The notes beneath the pieces are model-generated. The model ran no database searches. It saw only the letters and a list, made by a program, of their open reading frames with translations, and was not told the DNA's origin. Positions 10,055 to 19,085 of a stretch of 64,000 bases of DNA are shown here, one piece after another. This DNA is from Micromonospora pallida (GTDB lineage Bacteria > Actinomycetota > Actinomycetes > Mycobacteriales > Micromonosporaceae). The translations under genes were made by a program, and so were the position numbers. The stretch is from NCBI RefSeq assembly GCF_900090325.1, contig NZ_FMHW01000002.1, forward strand, positions 5,829,001 to 5,893,000, given 5' to 3'. Positions within the stretch are counted from its first letter, which is position 1, and each line of letters opens with the position of its first letter.

Positions 10055-10663
10055 TCAGTGCAGGGGCGTGAAGACGGTGACCGCGACGAGGGCGCCGAGG
10101 GCGGCGCCGGCCACCACCTGGCCGACGGTGTGGTCACCCAGGCGGACCCGTGACCAGCCCACCAGGGCGAGCAGGGGTGAGCCGAGCAGCACCCGGGGAC
10201 CGAAGGTCGACGCCAGGACGACCAGTGTGCCGGCAGCAACCGCCGAGTGGATCGACATCTTCCACCAGTGACTGACCGACACCGCCACCACCAGCCCGAC
10301 CACCCCGGCGGCGACCAGCGCGAGCACCGGCCGGGGCGCGCCGAGAACGGCGAGCAGGGCGAGCCCGCCGGCCGCCGAGGCGATCCCGACGAGCAGCGGA
10401 ATCCGGCGCTGTTCGGGTACCCGGACGTGATGGTCGGTGAGCCGGCCCCGGCGTACCCCGCCGAGGATGTACGCGATCGGGATGCCACTGGCGAAGACGG
10501 TGGCGAGCAGCCCCCAGCCCAATCCACCGAGGCCACGGCGGCCGCTGTGCCAGCCGACCGCGACGAGCAGGACGGTGACCAGCACCGCCGGGGCGGTGGC
10601 CTCGGTGACGACCCGGGCCAACCGCCCGCCCGCACCGGAGGGCACGGGACGGTCCGGTGGCAC
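10055..10663 (-). CDS. PAP2-family (phosphatidic acid phosphatase-like) membrane protein
   Basis: A 202-aa integral membrane protein with five or six hydrophobic helices. The C-terminal part carries PAP2-like catalytic elements: SHWWKMSIHSAVAAG (the S..H motif) and VGWSRVRLGDHTVGQVVAG (the SRxxxxxH motif), followed by a final helix. PAP2 enzymes dephosphorylate lipid phosphates such as undecaprenyl pyrophosphate or phosphatidic acid at the outer membrane face. The first motif (KxxxxxxRP) is not obvious, so activity is uncertain. The start is GTG at 10663; no stronger start is visible upstream. It is convergent with the NUDIX regulator gene and stands alone. Confidence 0.75.
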   Translation of the reverse strand: MPPDRPVPSGAGGRLARVVTEATAPAVLVTVLLVAVGWHSGRRGLGGLGWGLLATVFASGIPIAYILGGVRRGRLTDHHVRVPEQRRIPLLVGIASAAGGLALLAVLGAPRPVLALVAAGVVGLVVAVSVSHWWKMSIHSAVAAGTLVVLASTFGPRVLLGSPLLALVGWSRVRLGDHTVGQVVAGAALGALVAVTVFTPLH

Positions 10664-10783
10664 GATCCGGCCTGGTGTCCCGGTTCGGTCGTCCGGCGTG
10701 CTCAGCGCCGCTCCTCACGTCCACCGACGGCGTCCGCCCCACGAATCGTCACGCCCGGCCAATCCGCACGCCCTGGCTGTTTC

Positions 10784-11461
10784 TCATGCCCGGCAAGGGC
10801 GTTCGCCCGGCCCGGTGCGCGCAGCCCTGGTCGGCGACGGCCCGGACGACGGGACGCAGGTCGAGCCGGACGGCTCGGAGGAGGTGTCACTCGGTGTCGG
10901 GGTGGGCTCCTGCACCGGATCCGGGGACTCGGTCGGCGTGGGCGTCGTCGGGGTGGGGGAGGTCGTGGGGCGGGGCGTCCGGGACGGCACAGCCCCCGGT
11001 GGGGACGGCGACCGCCCCGGCGGTACATCCGGCCCCTGGGACGCGGACGGCGACGGCCCCATGCCCGTGACGGCCCCAGCGACCGGCGAGGAGGTCGGCG
11101 CGAGCACGACGGACGGGGACGACGGGCGGACCGGCCCGACCACCACCGGCCCCCGGGAGGGCGTCGGGATGAACGGGACGTCGGCGTTCGGCAGCGAGGT
11201 TCCCCCCACGGTGGCCGAGCCGGCGCTGATCGCAGCGAGGATCGGCATGGAGGCGGTGCCGGCGAGCAGCGCGACGGTGAACAGGTAGCCCCTCGGCGGG
11301 CCGGACGAACCCGGGGCCCGGTGCGCGCCGACAACCCGCCGGTAGGCGTCCGCGCCGGCGCGGTGCCGGTCAGCGTCCGTAGCGGCGCGGCGCCGGTTGG
11401 CGTCCGCGCCGGCGCGGTGCCGGCCGAACGGCGGAGGACTGGGACCGTCGCTCTCGGACAC
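10784..11461 (-). CDS. Pro/Ser/Thr-rich membrane-anchored or exported protein, unknown function
   Basis: From GTG 11461 the product is 225 aa (starts MSESDGPSPPPFGRHRAG). A cytoplasmic Arg/Ala-rich stretch of about 60 residues is followed by one hydrophobic segment (YLFTVALLAGTASMPILAAI) and then a low-complexity extracellular tail rich in P, S and T that ends with two cysteines (STCVPSSG). The frame is open for 270 nt further upstream, but that part is low complexity and unlike coding sequence of its neighbours. No family is recognised. A wall- or membrane-associated stalk is plausible from composition alone. Confidence 0.45.
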   Translation of the reverse strand: MSESDGPSPPPFGRHRAGADANRRRAATDADRHRAGADAYRRVVGAHRAPGSSGPPRGYLFTVALLAGTASMPILAAISAGSATVGGTSLPNADVPFIPTPSRGPVVVGPVRPSSPSVVLAPTSSPVAGAVTGMGPSPSASQGPDVPPGRSPSPPGAVPSRTPRPTTSPTPTTPTPTESPDPVQEPTPTPSDTSSEPSGSTCVPSSGPSPTRAARTGPGERPCRA

Positions 11462-11925
11462 CGTGGCCGCCCCTCCCCGTCGAGTGGTGTGACAATCCGG
11501 ACGAGCCGCCCCCAGGCGGCCATCTCTCCCTCGATTCAGCCTGGACCAGTCACGCTCCGTCCGCCACTCCACACCGCGTGTCGACACACCCTTTCGTCGA
11601 GGGCGGGTGGCGACCACCACCAGATCGGCAATCCGACAGGTCAATGTCGATCGAGGCGGGCATAGTGTGGGCCCGCTCACCTCCCTCTGCGAATATGGAC
11701 CCACGACGGCGGCGCAGCCGTGGCTCTCGTACACCCGCGAGGGCCCGGCCGGTGGCCGGCGCTCCCGAACCGGGTTCGGCCAGAATCCGGCTCACGCCGC
11801 ACGGCAACCCCCACAAGGGGGCCAGGGGCGGCTGCCAGGAGCCCCCCGGCACCTGTCGGGCGGGCGCACGAGTTGCGCGGCCGGGCAATCCCCGGTGCCG
11901 GCGCAGACACAACAGGGAGAGACGG
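11462..11925. other. Intergenic region upstream of the 2-oxoacid dehydrogenase operon
   Basis: No convincing gene is seen in these 464 bases. The long open frame that runs through it into the E1 alpha gene lacks a ribosome site and encodes low-complexity Arg/Pro/Gly. A CATAGT hexamer near 11659 is a possible -10 element of the downstream operon. Confidence 0.4.
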
Positions 11926-13107
11926 ATGGCAAAGGGCGACCCCGGGGTCACCACCCGCAGCAGACGGGCAGCACCCAGATCCAAGCGGGCTGCGGCGAAG
12001 GGCACCGACCCGGAGCTGGTGCAGCTACTCACCCCGGAGGGTGAGCGGATCGAGAGCGTCACCGGCCCGGACGGCGTCGAGTACCGCGTCGACTTCACCG
12101 ACGAGGAGTACCGCGGCCTCTACCGGGACCTGGTGCTAGTGCGGAAGCTGGACGCCGAGGCGACCGCGTTGCAGCGGCAGGGCGAGCTGGGCCTCTGGGC
12201 GAGCCTGCTCGGCCAGGAGGCGGCCCAGGTCGGTTCCGGACGGGCGCTGCGCCCGCAGGACATGGCCTTCCCGACCTACCGGGAGCACGGTGTCCTCTAC
12301 TGCCGGGGCATCGACCCGATCATGCCGCTCGGCCTCTTCCGCGGTGTCGACCAGGGCGGTTGGGACCCGAACGAGTTCAAGTTCAACATGTACACGATCG
12401 TGATCGGGGCGCAGACCCTGCACGCGACCGGGTACGCCATGGGCGTCGCCATGGACGGCAAGACCGGCGGCGACGACGGCGAGGCGGTGATCGCCTACTT
12501 CGGTGACGGCGCGACCAGCCAGGGCGACGTGAACGAGGCGTTCGTCTGGTCCAGCGTGTTCAACGCCCCGCTCGTGTTCTTCTGCCAGAACAACCAGTAC
12601 GCGATCTCCCAGCCGCTGGAGCGGCAGACCCGCGTGCCGCTCTACCGCCGCGCCGCCGGCTTCGGCTTTCCGGGCGTACGGGTGGACGGCAACGACGTGC
12701 TCGCCTCGTACGCGGTGACCCGACACGCGCTGGACAACGCCCGGAACGGGCAGGGCCCGAGCCTGATCGAGGCGTACACCTACCGGATGGGCGCGCACAC
12801 CACCTCCGACGACCCGACCCGCTACCGCATCGCCAGCGAGGTCGAGGCGTGGCAGGCGAAGGACCCGATCGCCCGGATGAAGGCGTTCCTGGAGAAGCAG
12901 CAGATCGTCGACGCCGACTTCTTCGCCGAGGTCGACGAGGCTGCCCGCCGGGAGTCGGTGCACCTGCGGGAGCGGGTGCTGGCCATGCCCGACCCGGAGC
13001 CGGTGACGATGTTCGACCACGTCTACCCCAACGGGTCCCCGGAGCTCGACGAGCAGCGGGCGCAGTTCGCGAAGTACCAGGCTTCGTTCGAGGGGAGCGC
13101 GCACTGA
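11926..13107 (+). CDS. pdhA: 2-oxoacid (pyruvate or branched-chain) dehydrogenase E1 component, alpha subunit
   Basis: A 393-aa thiamin-diphosphate enzyme subunit that decarboxylates a 2-oxoacid and passes the acyl group to E2 lipoate. The ThDP/Mg-binding motif GDGATSQGDVNEAF...NNQYAIS is in the middle of the protein, followed by the YRMGAHTTSDDPTRYR phosphorylation-loop region typical of E1 alpha. The ATG at 11926 has the SD AGGGAGA; the first 40 residues are a basic tail. It overlaps the E1 beta start by one base (TGATG). Whether the complex prefers pyruvate or branched-chain oxoacids (Bkd) cannot be settled from sequence alone. The operon lacks its own E3. Confidence 0.9.
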   Translation: MAKGDPGVTTRSRRAAPRSKRAAAKGTDPELVQLLTPEGERIESVTGPDGVEYRVDFTDEEYRGLYRDLVLVRKLDAEATALQRQGELGLWASLLGQEAAQVGSGRALRPQDMAFPTYREHGVLYCRGIDPIMPLGLFRGVDQGGWDPNEFKFNMYTIVIGAQTLHATGYAMGVAMDGKTGGDDGEAVIAYFGDGATSQGDVNEAFVWSSVFNAPLVFFCQNNQYAISQPLERQTRVPLYRRAAGFGFPGVRVDGNDVLASYAVTRHALDNARNGQGPSLIEAYTYRMGAHTTSDDPTRYRIASEVEAWQAKDPIARMKAFLEKQQIVDADFFAEVDEAARRESVHLRERVLAMPDPEPVTMFDHVYPNGSPELDEQRAQFAKYQASFEGSAH

Positions 13108-14096
13108 TGGCCACGGAGACGCTCACCCTCGGCAAGGCGCTCAACACCGGTCTGCGCAGGGCCATGGAGCAGGATTCCAAGGTCGTCGTCATGGGCGAGG
13201 ACGTCGGCAAGCTCGGCGGCGTCTTCCGGATCACCGACGGGCTCCAGAAGGACTTCGGCGACCAGCGCGTGATCGACACGCCGCTGGCCGAGTCGGGGAT
13301 CATCGGCACCGCGGTCGGCCTGGCCATCCGGGGCTACCGGCCGGTCTGCGAGATCCAGTTCGACGGCTTCGTCTACCCGGCCTACGACCAGATCGTGTCG
13401 CAGGTGGCGAAGATGCACTACCGCTCGCGCGGCAAGCTCAACATCCCGATGGTGATCCGCATCCCGTACGGCGGCGGCATCGGCGCGGTGGAGCACCACT
13501 CGGAGTCGCCCGAGGCGTACTTCGCGCACACCGCCGGGCTCAAGGTCGTCTCCTGCGGGAACCCGCAGGACGCGTACGTGATGATCCAGCAGGCCATCGC
13601 CTCGGACGACCCGGTCGTCTTCCTCGAGCCGAAGCGACGCTACTGGGAGAAGGGTCCAGTAAACGTGGACGCCCCGCTGTCGGAGGCGTACCCGCTGCAC
13701 GCGGCCCGGGTGGTCCGGCCCGGCACGGACGTCACCGTGCTGGCGTACGGGCCGATGGTGCGGACCTGCCTGGACGCGGCGACCGCCGCCGCCGAGGACG
13801 GCCGGGAGCTGGAGGTCGTCGACCTGCGCACGCTCTCCCCGCTGGACCTCGCGCCCGTGTACGAGTCGGTACGGCGCACCGGTCGCTGCGTGGTGGTGCA
13901 CGAGGCCCCGGGCAACCTGGGCCTGGGCGCGGAGATCGCGGCCCGGGTCACCGAGGAGTGCTTCTACTCCCTGGAGTCCCCGGTGCTGCGGGTGACCGGC
14001 TACGACACCCCCTACCCGGCGGCCCGGGTCGAGGAGGAGTACCTGCCCGACCTCGACCGGGTGCTCGACGGCGTCGACCGCACCTTCGGCTGGTGA
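13107..14096 (+). CDS. pdhB: 2-oxoacid dehydrogenase E1 component, beta subunit
   Basis: A 329-aa transketolase-like subunit that forms the alpha2beta2 E1 heterotetramer. Family landmarks include MGEDVGKLGGVFRIT, DTPLAESGIIGTAVGLA, FDGFVYPAYDQIVSQVAKMHYRS and the C-terminal transketolase domain (VVDLRTLSPLD, VVVHEAPGNLGLGAEI). Translation starts at ATG 13107, one base inside the E1 alpha stop, so the subunits are coupled for equimolar production. The E2 gene follows after 5 bp or, with the alternative start GTG 14093, overlaps its stop. Confidence 0.92.
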   Translation: MATETLTLGKALNTGLRRAMEQDSKVVVMGEDVGKLGGVFRITDGLQKDFGDQRVIDTPLAESGIIGTAVGLAIRGYRPVCEIQFDGFVYPAYDQIVSQVAKMHYRSRGKLNIPMVIRIPYGGGIGAVEHHSESPEAYFAHTAGLKVVSCGNPQDAYVMIQQAIASDDPVVFLEPKRRYWEKGPVNVDAPLSEAYPLHAARVVRPGTDVTVLAYGPMVRTCLDAATAAAEDGRELEVVDLRTLSPLDLAPVYESVRRTGRCVVVHEAPGNLGLGAEIAARVTEECFYSLESPVLRVTGYDTPYPAARVEEEYLPDLDRVLDGVDRTFGW

Positions 14097-14101
14097 GCGG
14101 C

Positions 14102-15604
14102 ATGTCGCGGATCAAGGAGTTCAACCTGCCCGACCTGGGCGAGGGGCTGACCGAGGGCGAGATCCTGGCCTGGCTGGTCAAGGTGGGCGACACCATCGAG
14201 CTGAACCAGCCGATCGTCGAGGTCGAGACGGCCAAGGCGGCGGTGGAGATCCCGGCGAAGTGGGCCGGACAGGTGAAGTCGATCTTCCACCCGGAGGGTT
14301 CCACGGTCGAGGTCGGTACGCCGATCATCGCGATCGACACCGACCCGGGGGCCGGACCGTTGGCGGAGGAGCCCACGCCCACCCCGTCGGCCGCCGCGCT
14401 GGCGGCGGTGGACGTGGCCCCGAGCGAGGGCGCGGTCGAGCCCGGTCTGATCGGCGGCCCGGCCCCGGGCGGCCGGACCGCCGTACTGGTCGGCTACGGG
14501 CCGCGCAGCACGGTCGCCAAGCGCCGCCCGCGTAAGGCGACCGGCCCGGTACCGGCACAGGCCACCCCGACCCAGCCCGCGCCCGTGGCCGCCGCCCCGG
14601 CGGCACCGGCCGCACCCCCCGCCGCCGCGACAGCGCCGGCCGCACCCGTGACCGCCACGCCGACGGTGCCCGCCGCGCCCCCCACCGCTCCGGCCACCAA
14701 CAGCCGGCCGACGACCGGTGGACTGGTGCTGGCCAAGCCGCCGGTACGCAAGTTCGCCCGGGACCTCGGGGTCGACCTCACCGCGCTGACCGGGTCGGGT
14801 CCGCTCGGCTCGATCACCCGGGAGGACGTCCAGCGGGCGGCGGACGGGCCCGCGACGGCGACCGTCGCCACCGCCCCGACGACCACGACGGCGGCTTTCG
14901 GTCCGGACCGCGAGCGGCGGATCCCGGTCAAGGGCGTACGCAAGCTCACTGCCGAGAACATGTCCGCGTCGGCGTTCACCGCCCCACACGTCACCGAGTT
15001 CCTGACCGTGGACATGACGCGGGCGACGAAGGCGTTGGACCGGCTCCGTGCCCGGCGGGAGTGGCAGGGCGTCCGTGTCTCTCCGCTGCTGCTGGTCGCG
15101 AAGGCGGTGCTGCTGGCGGTGCAGCGGCACCCGATGGTCAACTCGACCTGGGCCGGCGACGAGATCGTGGTCAAGGAGTACGTCAACCTGGGCATCGCGG
15201 CGGCCACCGAACGCGGCCTGATCGTGCCGAACATCAAGGACGCCGGCCGGCTCTCGCTGCGGGAACTGGCCGACGCGATGACCGCCCTGGTGCAGACGGC
15301 GAAGGCGGGGAAGACCTCCCCGGCCGACATGTCCGCCGGCACGCTGACCATCACCAACGTCGGTGTTTTCGGTGTGGACACCGGTACGCCGATCCTGCCC
15401 CCGGGCGAGTCGGCCATCCTGGCGTTCGGCGCGGTCCGGGAGATGCCCTGGGTGCACAAGGGCAAGGTCAAGCCGCGGCAGGTGACCACGCTGGGCCTCT
15501 CCTTCGACCACCGGATCATCGACGGTGAACTCGGTTCGAAGTTCCTGCGGGACATCGGTGACTTCCTGACCGACCCGGAGGCGGCGCTGCTCGCCTGGAC
15601 CTGA
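14102..15604 (+). CDS. pdhC: 2-oxoacid dehydrogenase E2 (dihydrolipoamide acyltransferase)
   Basis: A 500-aa E2 core protein. An N-terminal lipoyl domain carries the lipoylated Lys in VEVETAKAAVEIP (about residue 45). A long Pro/Ala/Thr hinge follows, then a peripheral-subunit-binding domain (PPVRKFARDLGVDLTALTGSG, about residues 215-250) and the catalytic acyltransferase domain ending in LSFDHRIIDGELGSKFL, with the catalytic His/Asp pair. The ATG at 14102 gives MSRIKEFNLPDLGEG. An in-frame GTG at 14093 overlapping the E1 beta stop is an equally possible start. A strong hairpin follows the stop. The substrate (pyruvate or branched-chain) is undecided. Confidence 0.92.
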   Translation: MSRIKEFNLPDLGEGLTEGEILAWLVKVGDTIELNQPIVEVETAKAAVEIPAKWAGQVKSIFHPEGSTVEVGTPIIAIDTDPGAGPLAEEPTPTPSAAALAAVDVAPSEGAVEPGLIGGPAPGGRTAVLVGYGPRSTVAKRRPRKATGPVPAQATPTQPAPVAAAPAAPAAPPAAATAPAAPVTATPTVPAAPPTAPATNSRPTTGGLVLAKPPVRKFARDLGVDLTALTGSGPLGSITREDVQRAADGPATATVATAPTTTTAAFGPDRERRIPVKGVRKLTAENMSASAFTAPHVTEFLTVDMTRATKALDRLRARREWQGVRVSPLLLVAKAVLLAVQRHPMVNSTWAGDEIVVKEYVNLGIAAATERGLIVPNIKDAGRLSLRELADAMTALVQTAKAGKTSPADMSAGTLTITNVGVFGVDTGTPILPPGESAILAFGAVREMPWVHKGKVKPRQVTTLGLSFDHRIIDGELGSKFLRDIGDFLTDPEAALLAWT

Positions 15605-15619
15605 CCCGTCCACCAGCAC

Positions 15620-15661
15620 GACGGCCGGTGCGCCGGGGTTACTCCCGGCACACCGGCCGTC
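15620..15661 (+). terminator. Terminator of the 2-oxoacid dehydrogenase operon
   Basis: Inverted repeat ACGGCCGGTG (15621-15630) with CACCGGCCGT (15651-15660) and an inner GCCGGGG/CTCCCGGC stem, 17 bp after the E2 stop codon. There is no T-tract, as usual in high-GC actinomycetes. Confidence 0.75.
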
Positions 15662-15820
15662 ACCGTATGACCACAAGAAACCTCGGCTCAATCCTCCGTC
15701 CACCTTCGATCGTTCGGTCGGTGTCCCAGCTCACCTAATAATCGTTGGCGATCGCATCGAAGATGCGCTTCAATAGAGACACGACGGGCTGACAACCGAA
15801 TAAGCCAGGAGGAGAGACCC

Positions 15821-15964
15821 ATGAGCATGATCGAGCGAATCCGCAACCGCCGCGACGCCAACCGCCGCGCCCGCGCCATCGAGCACGCGCTGCGTTCCGC
15901 CAACTCCCCCGCGGTGCGCGACGAGCTCATCGCCATTGCCCAGCGTCACATGAACCTCCGCTGA
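15821..15964 (+). CDS. 47-aa basic protein, unknown function
   Basis: A small gene with one of the best ribosome sites in the window (AGGAGGAGAG, 5-14 nt before ATG 15821). The 47-aa product starts MSMIERIRNRRDANRRARAI and ends in an amphipathic helix (RDELIAIAQRHMNLR). It is highly basic and helical, with no signal peptide. The gene has its own intergenic region on both sides and is closed by a strong hairpin, so it looks like an independent transcription unit. The size, charge and Arg/Ala-rich helices resemble small actinomycete proteins of unknown role; nucleic-acid binding is possible from charge only. Confidence 0.75.
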   Translation: MSMIERIRNRRDANRRARAIEHALRSANSPAVRDELIAIAQRHMNLR

Positions 15965-16309
15965 CGCATCGGTTCTCCAACCTCCTCCAGACCAACGACC
16001 CGCCCGGGCACCCCGGGCGGGTCGTCGGCTATCGGACCCCGTCGACACCGGGATTCCACCCCTGTGCGGCCGCCCGGTACGGTGGGGCACGGCCGTTCTC
16101 GCCCCTGCCGCGGGGAGCCGGGCGGATAGAAACCGCTCGACACCGTACGGCAACACGGAGTGACGGCCGACGCTCCCCGACCGCCCCCGGGCGGCCACCC
16201 GATACGGTGCGGAGAGCGCGGCACGGCCGGCGAGCCGGCTACGCCGGCAACCAAGCCGACGGCACCCGATCGGCGTCGGCGGCCGACATGTGATGGAGGA
16301 GGCGCAGCC
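15965..16309. other. Intergenic region upstream of the LppU-like gene
   Basis: Apart from the hairpin at 15995-16025 and the ribosome site GGAGGAGG just before 16310, no gene or clear motif is seen. Open frames here are low-complexity and lack start signals. Confidence 0.4.
15995..16025 (+). terminator. Terminator after the 47-aa protein gene
   Basis: Long GC stem: ACGACCCGCCCGGG and its complement CCCGGGCGGGTCGT around a short loop, 31 bp after the small gene's stop codon. Confidence 0.8.
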
Positions 16310-18992
16310 ATGACGTCCGAGGGCCCGCACCACCCCGGCCAGGAGCCGGACCAGGTGTCGCCGGGCGCCGGTGGATCGGCGCCGTACAGCGACCGGTCAG
16401 CGCAGCAGGATCACGGGTACGGCCCAGCCGCCCCCGACCTGGGCTGGGCACCGCCACCGCCGGCCGCACGACCGAACTCCCCCGCCCCGGCCTGGAGCGC
16501 ACCGGGCGAGGCACCCCCCACGGTGGGCTGGAAGGCCCCCGGCGAGCCCCAGCCCGGCCAGTGGGGGCCGCCGGCCGGGAACGGACAGCCGTGGGGCGGT
16601 CCGGCCGGACAGCCGCAGCCGGGCGCCTGGAACCCGCAGGCCGACCAGCAGCAGCCGACCACCGCGTGGGCCGCTGCCGCTCCGGTGCCGCAGCCGCCGG
16701 CCTGGGGTCAGAGCGAGTCTCCGCAGCAGGGCGGCGGGCAGCCCGGCTGGGGTCCGCCCGGCGAGTCCGCCCCGCAGAACTGGCCGACTCCGGGTGCCCC
16801 GCAGCAGTCGTGGCCGGCACCGGGCGAGCAGCCGCCGGCCCGGGGCCCGCAGCAGCCCGCGCCCTGGGGTCCGCCCGGCGAGCAGGCCCCCGCCACCTGG
16901 AACAACCAGAACGAGCAGGCGCCGCCCGCCCCCTGGGGCAGAACGACCAGCCGCAGTCCGCGGCGACGTGGAACTCGCAGGGCGAGCAGCCGGCCGGCTG
17001 GGGTCCGCAGGACGACCACCCGCAGCCGGGCGACTGGGGCCGGGCCGCCGGTCCGCAGCAGGGCGAGCAGTCCCCGGCGGCTCGGGGCGCGGCATCCGTC
17101 CGTCCCCAGGGCGACCAGGCGCCGGGCGCCTGGGGCGCAGCCCCCGCGCCGCAGCCGGGTGGCCAGCAGCCCGCGCCGTGGGGGCCGGCCGACGAGCCGC
17201 CGCCGGCCGCCGCCTGGGGAGCCGCGTCCATGCCGCAGCAGGCGGAGCCGCAGCAGTCCGGCTGGGACACGCCCGGCGACCAGTCCCGACCGGCCGAGGC
17301 GTGGCCGCCGGCCGAGCCGCCCGCGCCACCGGCCCGCGCCACCGCCTCGGTGGGCCGCGCGGACGTCCCGGCCTGGGGTGCCGGCACCGGACGGCCCAGT
17401 GACGACGTCGTTCCGCCCCGGCCGGTCGTGCCGGAAGGGGAGCCCTGGTCGGCCGACGAGGTGTGGGGCAAGGTGGGGTCCGACCCGGCCCAGGCCGAGC
17501 CCGCTGCCGCCGGCTGGGAGCCGGGACGCGCGGACGGTCCGTCGCCGTACCAGCCGACCCCGGGGCCGGGCATCTCGCCCGCCAACTCGGTACCGCTGCC
17601 CCCGCAGGAGGCCCGGGTTCCCGGTGCCAGCCTGGCCGCTTCGCCCCCGCCGACTTCGCGCCACCGGCACCGTTCGCCGCGCCCGGCGACCAGCCGCCGT
17701 ACGGCGAGCAGGCCGGGCACGACGGCGGACACGACGCCCAGGGCAGCCCGTGGGGAGCAGCCGAGGCCGGCGGCCCTGGCATCCCGCACCCGCGTAACTC
17801 ACCCGAGGCCGCCGGAGGCGAGGCCGGCGGCAGCATCTCGGCCAGCGCTTCCGTACCGGTCTCCAGCCGGGTGATGCCCCCGACCGACCAGGCCGTGCAC
17901 CCGCCCGCCATGCCGACCCCGCAGCCCCGGGTCTACGGCCGACCGGCCCGGCCCGCCGATGGTCCGGAGCAGGCCGACCACGGTGGCCAGCAGGAGCCGC
18001 ACCGGTTCGGTCCGGACGGCGGGGCCGGTGGCCGGTTCGACGACGAGCCCGAGTCCCGGTTCGACGGCGGACCCGGTCGGTTCGACAGCAGGCCCGAGCC
18101 CCGGTTCGACGGTGGCCTGGACGACCGTTTCGACGGTGGCCCGGGGGACCGCTTCGACGGTGGTCCGGGGGACCGCTTCGACCGTGGACCCGGCGATCGG
18201 TTCGACGGTGGCCCGGGGGACCGCTTCGACGGTCCGGGACGGTTCGACAACGGGCCGGGTGCCCGGTTCGACGAGCGCGACCAGCCGGGCTTCGGCGACG
18301 TGCCGGCCAGCGCCGGGTCCGCGCCGCCGGTCCCGCATCCGGCGCTGCACCCCTTCCCGCCCGGAGTGCCCACGTTCAACGACCCGGTGACCAACCAGCG
18401 CCCGGTCAACGGCACGAAGCCGCACGGCGAGCCGCACGCCGGCGACCGGTACGGCAGCCCAGCGGCACCGGTCAGTCCCGGTGCCATGGGCCACGACCCG
18501 GGCCACGGTGGGCCGGACGCCACCCGGGGCTTCCCGGCGGCCTTCCCGACCCCGGGTGACCAGCCGGAGCGTCCGCTCTGGGACCTGGGCGACCAGGCTC
18601 ACGGCGACCAGAACCGGTTCGACGCCTTCAAGCCGGAGGCGACCGAGAGCAAGCCGGCCGAGCAGCCGACCCCGAAGGTCCGGAACGGGCGGGTGCTGAT
18701 GGCCGTGCTCGCTGCGGCCGTGCTCATCCTGGTCGTCCCGCTCGGCTCGCTCTGGGCGCTCGGCAAGCTCGGCGGCTCGGAGGCGCCCGCCTTCAACCCG
18801 GCCGTCGGCTCCTGCGTCAAGCAGTCCGGCGAGGGTGCGGTGGCCGCCAACTGCGACGAACAGGACGCGTTCAAGGTCGTCTCGAAGGTCGACGACAAGG
18901 CGAAGTGCACCGACCCGGCCCAGCCCCGCGTGGAACTCCCCGGCAACTCCGCCACCCGGGTGCTCTGCCTGGCCCCGGCCACGGCCGGCTGA
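16310..18992 (+). pseudogene. LppU/SCO3897-like Pro/Gln-rich membrane protein, interrupted by two frameshifts
   Basis: One gene of about 894 codons spread over three frames. It starts at ATG 16310 (SD GGAGGAGG) with a long cytoplasmic low-complexity domain rich in P, Q, G, W and A, made of repeated PPGEQ/AWG-type units. Near 16939 the reading must drop one frame (TGGGGC-CAG reads correctly if one C is restored), and near 17640 again (GCT-TTC if one T is restored). The last frame carries repeated RFDGGPGD units, then one transmembrane helix (VLMAVLAAAVLILVVPLGSL). It ends in a small extracellular domain with three or four cysteines (VGSCVKQ...ANCDEQDAF...KCTDP...VLCLAP) as in LppU/SCO3897 proteins. 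Composition and repeats stay continuous across both breaks, so these are recent lesions or sequencing errors. Function is unknown; cell-envelope association is likely. Confidence 0.75.
18034..18273 (+). repeat. Coding tandem repeat (RFDGGPGD units)
   Basis: About ten imperfect copies of a roughly 24-bp unit encode RFDxGPGD in the LppU-like protein. The most regular block is 18115-18235, where units are nearly identical at the DNA level. The element is in frame and expected to vary in copy number by slippage. Confidence 0.85.
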
Positions 18993-19007
18993 CAACCGAA
19001 CGAACGG

Positions 19008-19041
19008 AACGTGCGGCGGACCGCCTGGTCCGCCGCACGTT
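19008..19041. terminator. Terminator between the LppU-like gene and the NLR gene
   Basis: A perfect 15-bp stem (AACGTGCGGCGGACC and complement) with a 4-nt loop between two convergent genes. It can serve both strands. Confidence 0.85.
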
Positions 19042-19085
19042 GCTTCGCCGGCCGGCGGAAGCCCGGAGTCACCGGGCTCCCACCA

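Noticed and set aside
11578..11925. Upstream extension of the E1 alpha gene by 116 codons
   Set aside because: Low-complexity Arg/Pro/Gly translation, no ribosome site, while ATG 11926 has a good one and fits the family's N-terminus.
18034..18273. CRISPR-like or regulatory direct repeats
   Set aside because: The 24-bp units are in frame and encode RFDGGPGD without unique spacers.
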